From positions 1 through 33,278 of IMG/VR virus record IMGVR_UViG_3300020439_000038: a DNA stretch of 33,278 nt. One strand, 5' to 3'. Positions 28,951-33,278 of this stretch are shown here, piece after piece (within the stretch, counting starts at the first letter, position 1; every line of letters begins with the position of its first letter). The notes below the pieces were generated by a model. The model was not told the origin of the DNA, did not search any database, and saw nothing but the letters and a program-made list of their open reading frames with translations. The translations under genes were made by a program, and so were the position numbers. The stretch is from a virus.

Positions 28951-29810
28951 TGACCACAAGCGTATATTTCAATCATTTTGAAAACACACCAGAACAAAAT
29001 CTACATCAAGATCTCATCATAGAAGCAATAAAAAACTATGGTATAGACGTTTATTATTTACCTAGAAAATATGTAAATGAAGATTTACTATATGGTGAAG
29101 ATACTATATCAGAATTCAATCAAGCACATTTAATAGAGATGTATGTTAAATCTGTTGATGGGTTTGAGGGTGAAGGTGATTTTGTATCTAGGTTCGGATT
29201 AGAAATACGTGATCAAGTTGTATTCTCAGTAGCAAGAAGACGTTTTGATAACCTAGACATCACAGAACAAGACAGACCTTTAGAGGGTGATGTAATATTT
29301 TTTCCATTAAACAAAAAACTATATGAAATAAGATTCGTAGAACACGAATCAATGTTTTATCAATTTGGTAAATTACCTATCTTTGATTTAACATGCGAAT
29401 TGTTTCAATACGATGATCAGAGAATTGATACTGGTGTTGAAGATATAGATGAAATTGAAGATACGTTAGCATATTCTATAAATCTATCTATGGGTGATGG
29501 ATCTGGAGCGTATGTAGATGATGAAACAGTTTATGTTGGAGATTCTGTAGGTTCAGCAAACACAAAAGCAAGAGTTGTTTCTTGGAATGCTACTGATAAA
29601 ACATTAAAGATTACAGACGTAGTAGGCACTTTTGGAGCCACATCAAATATTGTTGGTGATACAAGTGGTGCATATTATAGTCTAAGCACAACACCAGATA
29701 CTAGAGTTTTTACTAATGATGTATCTGCAAATAATGTTACAATTGAAACTGAAGCAGATTCAATTATAGACTTTTCTGAATCTAATCCATTCAGTGAAAG
29801 TAATTATTAA
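28950..29810 (+). CDS. 14: gp14 neck protein with C-terminal module
   Basis: 286 aa (T4 gp14: 256 aa). It matches gp14 of marine T4-like phages: YFNHFENTPEQNLHQDLIIE, GIDVYYLPRKYVNEDLLYGE, FNQAHLIEMYVKSVDGFEGE, FVSRFGLEIRDQVVFSVARR, PLEGDVIFFPLNKKLYEIRF and FGKLPIFDLTCELFQYDDQR. It works with gp13 as the neck platform between head and tail. Residues about 187-247 form a TSG-type module (VYVGDSVGSANTKARVVSWN, then FGATSNIVGDTSGAYYSLS) before the acidic/aromatic end ESNPFSESNY. The start overlaps the gp13 stop. The stop overlaps the 3' end of a convergent minus-strand gene by 3 nt. Confidence 0.9.
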   Translation: MTTSVYFNHFENTPEQNLHQDLIIEAIKNYGIDVYYLPRKYVNEDLLYGEDTISEFNQAHLIEMYVKSVDGFEGEGDFVSRFGLEIRDQVVFSVARRRFDNLDITEQDRPLEGDVIFFPLNKKLYEIRFVEHESMFYQFGKLPIFDLTCELFQYDDQRIDTGVEDIDEIEDTLAYSINLSMGDGSGAYVDDETVYVGDSVGSANTKARVVSWNATDKTLKITDVVGTFGATSNIVGDTSGAYYSLSTTPDTRVFTNDVSANNVTIETEADSIIDFSESNPFSESNY

Positions 29811-30151
29811 GTTACTCCAGGTGATAGAGTAATGATACCCTCCGCAATTCTTTCGACTTCTACCGTGTCGTGTGTCCATTCAATATCATAATAATAACGA
29901 CCATGTGCCATAGAAGCAGTTTGAGTAGCGGTTGCTGAAATAGTAACGTTTGATCCTGACGTAGAAGTTGTGAAATCTAATCTTAATGATGTATTTGATG
30001 TGTCATAAGATTTTTGCATTCTAGCGGCAATCGAACCAGCAGTTATTGTAACGTTTGCATTATTTGCGTTTTTTGCAGTAAATGTTTTTGAGAAGGTACA
30101 ACCCTGATCAATTTCAAAATTAATACCTTGTTTTTTTATAGATAAGGCCAT
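29807..30151 (-). CDS. Lone minus-strand small beta-rich protein
   Basis: 114 aa on the opposite strand to every other gene here, between gp14 and gp15. The sequence reads like the small Ig-like phage tail proteins of BppU-N type: an opening FEIDQGCTFSKTFTAKN, a central IAARMQKSYD, and an ending HGRYYYDIEWTHDTVEVERI then EGIITLSPGVT. No signal peptide or membrane segment is seen. It has its own late-promoter-like box 5 nt upstream (30157-30164, minus) and no Shine-Dalgarno. Its 3' end overlaps the gp14 stop by 3 nt. A virion or tail-decoration role is suggested by the fold pattern and the late box. The function is unknown. Confidence 0.72.
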   Translation of the reverse strand: MALSIKKQGINFEIDQGCTFSKTFTAKNANNANVTITAGSIAARMQKSYDTSNTSLRLDFTTSTSGSNVTISATATQTASMAHGRYYYDIEWTHDTVEVERIAEGIITLSPGVT

Positions 30152-30156
30152 ACAAC

Positions 30157-30164
30157 TATTTATA
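30157..30164 (-). promoter_or_regulatory. T4-type late promoter box (TATAAATA) for the minus-strand gene
   Basis: Perfect TATAAATA on the minus strand, ending 5 nt before the start codon at 30151. It overlaps the plus-strand box at 30161-30168 by 4 bp. Confidence 0.68.
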
Positions 30165-30168
30165 AATA
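30161..30168 (+). promoter_or_regulatory. T4-type late promoter box (TATAAATA) before gp15
   Basis: Perfect TATAAATA ending 8 nt before the gp15 ATG (30177) in a 25-bp divergent intergenic region. No Shine-Dalgarno is present. Confidence 0.68.
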
Positions 30169-30176
30169 TATTTACT

Positions 30177-31106
30177 ATGCTAGGACAAACTTTTTATCAT
30201 CAAACAATCAGAAAATATGTAGTTCTTTTTGGAACTTTATTTAATGATTTAAATATCGAGAAGAAAGATTCTTCCGGTAATGTAGTTTCTCGACAAAAAG
30301 TTCCCATAGCATATGGACCAAAACAAAAATTTCTTACACGAATAAGACAAGATCCAAATATTGACAGACAAGTTGCCATACAATTACCACGTATGGGATT
30401 TGAGATGACATCTCTTACATATGATCCTATAAGAAAATTAAATTCTGTTGGTAAAATTATTGGAAGACCTGCAAATACTGAGGGTAGAAACACACTTAGA
30501 AAAATGTTTAATCCTGTGCCTTATAATATGGATTTTCAATTGTTTGTTTTCGTTGATAATGCTGAAGACGGTACTCAAATACTAGAACAAATTTTACCCT
30601 TCTTTACTCCTGAGTTTAACGTGACGATAAATGCAGTTTCAGAATTAGGAATAAAATTAGATGTTCCAATATCATTTAACTCTGCATCATTAGAGGATAC
30701 ATTTGATGGTGAATTTACTGCACGTAGAACATTAATATGGACTCTTGACTTTTTTATGAAAGGATTTTTATATCCAGATATTAAAGGTGGTGGTAAAATT
30801 ATTAAAAGTGTTCAAGTTGATTTTCATGAGTTTGATGGTCTTGGTGACAACATACCTGATTTGGATAGAATGAGATTAGAATCTAGCACAATATCTGCAT
30901 CTGATTTCTTATCATTAGAAGACGGTGATGAATTTATTTTAGAAACAGGAGGTGTTCAGGGTGATTCGATTAGTAGAATATCTATAACACCAGTTGGCGG
31001 TAAAGATGTAGATGTAGATCCAAAAGGCGATTTTGATGCTAATACCACTATTACAATTTTTAATCCTGCAGTTGATAGTGACCCAGAAACTGGAATAGAC
31101 TCATGA
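30177..31106 (+). CDS. 15: gp15 tail terminator / tail completion protein
   Basis: 309 aa (T4 gp15: 272 aa). It matches gp15 of T4-like phages: MLGQTFYHQTIRKYVVLFGT, LFNDLNI, KVPIAYGPKQKFLTRIRQDP, QLPRMGFEMTSLTYDPIRKL, YNMDFQLFVFVDNAEDGTQI and ILPFFTPEFNVTIN, with ARRTLIWTLDFFMKGFLYPD near residue 190. The protein caps the tube and sheath and joins the tail to the neck. The C-terminal region from about residue 231 is an extension with SDFLSLEDGDEFILETGG, a micro-repeat otherwise seen in gp7. It overlaps gp16 by ATGA. The late-type box in front suggests a separate transcript. Confidence 0.92.
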   Translation: MLGQTFYHQTIRKYVVLFGTLFNDLNIEKKDSSGNVVSRQKVPIAYGPKQKFLTRIRQDPNIDRQVAIQLPRMGFEMTSLTYDPIRKLNSVGKIIGRPANTEGRNTLRKMFNPVPYNMDFQLFVFVDNAEDGTQILEQILPFFTPEFNVTINAVSELGIKLDVPISFNSASLEDTFDGEFTARRTLIWTLDFFMKGFLYPDIKGGGKIIKSVQVDFHEFDGLGDNIPDLDRMRLESSTISASDFLSLEDGDEFILETGGVQGDSISRISITPVGGKDVDVDPKGDFDANTTITIFNPAVDSDPETGIDS

Positions 31107-31516
31107 GTAGTGCATTTGATGATTTAGATAAAATATTAAACGTTGCAGAAAATGCGGTTATTGAAAGAGAAAAACCGCCAAAGATTGAACCTCGTAAAAG
31201 TGATGATGAATTAGATACAGATTATCAATATGCGAGAGAAAATTATTACAATGTAATTGAGCGTGGTCATGATGCACTAGATGAATTATTAATGGAAGCA
31301 AAAGAGAATGGTAACGCACGTATGTACGAAGTTGTAGGACAACTCATAAAAGTTATTGGTGATCAAAATCAAAATCTTCTCGGCCTTCATCAGCAAGTAA
31401 AAAACATCACAAAAGAAGTCAAGAACGTTCCTGAGAAAGTTACAAATGCTTTATTTGTTGGTAGTACGGCAGAGTTGCAAAAACTTCTGAAGGGTAAGAA
31501 GAATGAAGACGTTTAA
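31103..31516 (+). CDS. 16: gp16 small terminase subunit
   Basis: 137 aa (T4 gp16: 164 aa). Charged and helical: an acidic N-terminus (SAFDDLDKILNVAENAVIER), a linker DDELDTDYQYARENYYNVIE, and a central coiled-coil helix (HDALDELLMEAKENGNARMY, EVVGQLIKVIGDQNQNLLGL). The C-terminus is short and basic (LQKLLKGKKNED). This matches the marine T4-like gp16 pattern, in which the helical centre forms a ring that regulates the packaging motor gp17. The start overlaps the gp15 stop as ATGA and the 3' end overlaps the next gene by 14 nt. Unusually, gp17 does not follow directly: two further genes intervene. Confidence 0.87.
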   Translation: MSSAFDDLDKILNVAENAVIEREKPPKIEPRKSDDELDTDYQYARENYYNVIERGHDALDELLMEAKENGNARMYEVVGQLIKVIGDQNQNLLGLHQQVKNITKEVKNVPEKVTNALFVGSTAELQKLLKGKKNEDV

Positions 31517-32432
31517 ATCATTCATTATAGAAAGAACGGTATCAAGGCAGAGTAGTTTATCTTCTTTGTTGTTTAGTTTTAAACGACATTCAGTTGATGA
31601 TGTGGTGATACCATTAGGTTCTTCAATAATTGAAAGATTGTGGCCCGATAAAATACGTTCCAAGGCATTTCATCTTACCGATGAGTCTGGTGTAGAACAA
31701 TTAAAAAAAATACAAGGATCAAAAAAAGCAATATCTGCATTTTTTAATATGGATAGTTATTTTTTAGAGGCAGGTATTCGGACAGATGGTGGTTTTGTTG
31801 CTGAATTAACAGGTGACATTCTTGTGGCTGGACCAGATGACCTTAATACTGAAGTAGATAATTCTGGTAGAAGATACATGACGTTTCAAACACTTAGACA
31901 AGGTTCCGAGGGTGGAGGATTGGGTGGTGGTGCAAAATTAGGAGGTATGAGAAGAGATTTATTTAATATGTTTAAAAGACTTGTTGATGAGTATGATGAA
32001 TGGATAGAACCAGATTCTATATTGGGTAGTGTGAAAGAAATTAAGAAAGATCCATTCTTTGCATGGGAGATGATAGGTACTAATATTAAAGCCGCATCAC
32101 GCAGAACACAAAGTTTCGTATTTAATATGGCCATCAAAGATTATCTTGATGAAATGGAGAAAGTGATGAGAAAAAACTCCAAAGTTTTGAAATTATTATT
32201 TTATGATTATGCTATGAACAAAACATTTAGATACGAAAAAGACAAAGACCAATCACAATGGGATGAAATAGTGGTAAATAATTTTGTAGTTGATAAAATA
32301 CATGTTACTCCTGCATATTCTCAATGGTATGAGGATGACGAAACCATTGAGGGTTTTTCAATTATGCGATGGGATGATATATGGAACTTAGAACGATATA
32401 TTCAAAAGACAACTAAGATAAAAAATGTTTAA
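31503..32432 (+). CDS. Predicted head-internal protein with T4-like capsid-targeting N-terminus; possible ADP-ribosyltransferase-like
   Basis: 309 aa. The first residues MKTFKSFIIER closely resemble the T4 capsid-targeting sequence (MKTYQEFIAEA) of the internal proteins and Alt. The F-I-I-E stretch fits the I/L-x-E cleavage rule of prohead protease gp21, with cleavage after Glu10. Residues about 55-105 (AFHLTDESGVEQLKKIQGSK, KAISAFF, GIRTDGGFVAELTGD) form a conserved-looking core, with a His-x-Thr pattern that could be ADP-ribosyltransferase-like. That part is speculative. Residues 135-150 are very Gly-rich. The C-terminus (IEGFSIMRWDDIWNLERYIQ) is compact. Inserted between the small and large terminase genes. 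If packaged, it would enter the host with the DNA. Alternative: an unknown packaging accessory protein. Confidence 0.6.
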   Translation: MKTFKSFIIERTVSRQSSLSSLLFSFKRHSVDDVVIPLGSSIIERLWPDKIRSKAFHLTDESGVEQLKKIQGSKKAISAFFNMDSYFLEAGIRTDGGFVAELTGDILVAGPDDLNTEVDNSGRRYMTFQTLRQGSEGGGLGGGAKLGGMRRDLFNMFKRLVDEYDEWIEPDSILGSVKEIKKDPFFAWEMIGTNIKAASRRTQSFVFNMAIKDYLDEMEKVMRKNSKVLKLLFYDYAMNKTFRYEKDKDQSQWDEIVVNNFVVDKIHVTPAYSQWYEDDETIEGFSIMRWDDIWNLERYIQKTTKIKNV

Positions 32433-32437
32433 ATCTT

Positions 32438-32442
32438 AAGGA
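32438..32442 (+). promoter_or_regulatory. Shine-Dalgarno AAGGA for the nuclease-like gene
   Basis: AAGGA 9 nt before ATG 32452, in a 19-nt A-rich spacer. Confidence 0.55.
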
Positions 32443-32451
32443 TAAAAAAGA

Positions 32452-33204
32452 ATGACCGCACAAAAAGGTTTTGTTTATGAGCAAAATGTGGCAAAATATT
32501 TAAAACCTATCGGTCTTGTTCCATCAAATTTTACTCCTGCTGGTTCAGGTAGTGATCAACCTGATCTCATGTTAGAATATAAAGACAAAAAAGCGGGTTG
32601 CGAATTAAAAATAACAGATGCTTCTGCTGGTTCTCTAGTTCTAAAATATAATCCAAAAGACAAAAAATGGGGTTTCGGCATAATTAAAGAAAGCGAAAAG
32701 GAAAAACTTTTTATTAAAGAGTTGGCAGATTTCGTTAATTTATTTGATAATATAAATGACTCGTGGAAAGATACTCCATATAAAGTTGATAAAGCATTTC
32801 AAGATGATAAATGGAAAGCGACCGCAGGTAAATTATCAAATAGAGAACGGTATGAGAGAGACCTTAAATTATTTCCTGATGTAAAAGGAGAGATACCAGC
32901 AACAAAAATTGAAGAATATTATGGTAAAAAATCTACATATTATGTTAATATAGGCACTCATGGTTTTTATTTGTTTGGTAGAAACAATCCTTTTGATCTA
33001 AAAAATGTGCCTATGTTCAGTCAAAACGCAACCGCAGGCTACAGAGCAAGGGTACAATATAAAGGTGGTGGTAATTATCAATTCACATTTGAAATGAATT
33101 TTAAAATGAGAAAAAAGTCTCAATACAATATAGGTGCCTGCACAAAAGCAAGTGTAATAATTGTAAAAAATAACGTAGATTTATCCTGTTTTCCGGAGTT
33201 GTAA
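32452..33204 (+). CDS. PD-(D/E)XK nuclease-like protein
   Basis: 250 aa. A textbook PD-(D/E)XK signature is visible: an early helix with Glu10 (GFVYEQNVAKYL), then SGSDQPDLMLEY carrying Pro37-Asp38, then 12 residues later GCELK carrying Glu51-x-Lys53. These would be the metal-binding and catalytic residues of a restriction-endonuclease fold. The C-terminal half is beta-rich and basic (YRARVQYKGGGNYQFTFEMN, KMRKKSQYNIG) and may bind DNA. No HNH or GIY-YIG motif is seen. It lies between gp16 and gp17 and overlaps the gp17 start (TAATG). Possible roles are host or rival DNA degradation, packaging-linked cleavage, or a free-standing homing-type nuclease. None is proven. Confidence 0.7.
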   Translation: MTAQKGFVYEQNVAKYLKPIGLVPSNFTPAGSGSDQPDLMLEYKDKKAGCELKITDASAGSLVLKYNPKDKKWGFGIIKESEKEKLFIKELADFVNLFDNINDSWKDTPYKVDKAFQDDKWKATAGKLSNRERYERDLKLFPDVKGEIPATKIEEYYGKKSTYYVNIGTHGFYLFGRNNPFDLKNVPMFSQNATAGYRARVQYKGGGNYQFTFEMNFKMRKKSQYNIGACTKASVIIVKNNVDLSCFPEL

Positions 33205-33278
33205 TGGCAGGTGAAATATACTTAGGAAATCCTCTACTCAAAGCCGCCAACGTGGCCATGGAGTATGACGAGGAAACG
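33204..33278 (+). CDS. 17: gp17 large terminase subunit, first 25 codons only
   Basis: The ATG at 33204 overlaps the preceding stop (TAATG) and the frame stays open to the window edge. The visible residues MAGEIYLGNPLLKAANVAME, then YDEET, resemble the start of gp17 in marine T4-like phages, where a YLGNxxLK phrase precedes the ATPase domain. The Walker motifs and nuclease domain lie beyond the window. Identity rests on this short stretch and on its place downstream of gp16. Confidence 0.72.
   Translation, partial: MAGEIYLGNPLLKAANVAMEYDEET

Noticed and set aside
29799-29832. Possible bidirectional terminator at the gp14/minus-gene junction
   Set aside because: TTACTC at 29812-29817 can pair with GAGTAA at 29827-29832, or partly with AGTAA at 29799-29803. 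The stems are only 5-6 bp, A/T-rich and without a U-tract, so a terminator is not supported.
31503-31516. Programmed frameshift joining gp16 to the next gene
   Set aside because: The 14-nt overlap has an A/G-rich run, but the second gene has its own ATG and a complete capsid-targeting N-terminus, so a separate start explains it.
1-33278. tRNA genes, CRISPR arrays, insertion sequences, integrase or attachment sites
   Set aside because: No cloverleaf-like stretch, regularly spaced direct repeats, transposase or recombinase was seen. Gaps between genes are all about 25 bp or less, which leaves no room for such elements.

Overview
The window is a block of virion-assembly genes from a strictly lytic, T4-like contractile-tailed phage. 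The sequence is very A+T-rich (roughly one third G+C by eye; not counted). Densely packed genes run in T4 order, and the protein sequences resemble marine T4-like myophages (cyanophage and pelagiphage type) more than coliphage T4. An A+T-rich marine host, for example a Pelagibacter-like bacterium, would fit, but nothing here proves the host.

Layout: (1) 1-10541, tail hub and accessory virion proteins: the 3' end of an unknown gene, a gp5-like hub/spike without a lysozyme domain, a 52-aa ORF, a 1205-aa virion protein, a 1218-aa protein built of Ig-like (SbsA-type) domains, and two tandem paralogous small proteins. (2) 10553-25863, the baseplate wedge: gp25, gp6, a very large gp7, gp8, and a 2302-aa DUF4815-type protein in the gp9/gp10 position. 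(3) 25863-27933, a small coiled-coil protein and a fibre. (4) 27946-31106, neck and tail terminator: gp13, gp14, one lone minus-strand gene, gp15. (5) 31103-33278, packaging: small terminase gp16, a protein with a T4-like capsid-targeting N-terminus, a PD-(D/E)XK nuclease-like protein, and the first 25 codons of large terminase gp17.

All genes but one are on the + strand and abut or overlap (TAATG and ATGA junctions), so they are probably co-transcribed and translationally coupled. The exceptions carry the clearest regulatory signal. Four genes (gp25, gp8, gp15 and the minus-strand gene) have a T4-type late promoter box (ATAAATA/TATAAATA) only 5-8 nt before the start codon and no Shine-Dalgarno, which suggests leaderless or near-leaderless late mRNAs. 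Two of these boxes overlap back to back at 30157-30168. Several genes without a box have a good Shine-Dalgarno instead.

Two further themes stand out. First, the baseplate and neck proteins share a pool of at least five small repeated modules scattered through gp7, gp8, the DUF4815 protein, the SbsA-like protein, gp13, gp14 and gp15. Second, the two terminase genes are separated by a two-gene island encoding a predicted head-packaged, host-delivered protein and a nuclease-like protein. This island is the best candidate for undescribed biology here. No tRNA, CRISPR, insertion sequence or integrase was seen, and no gene-free stretch exceeds about 25 bp.
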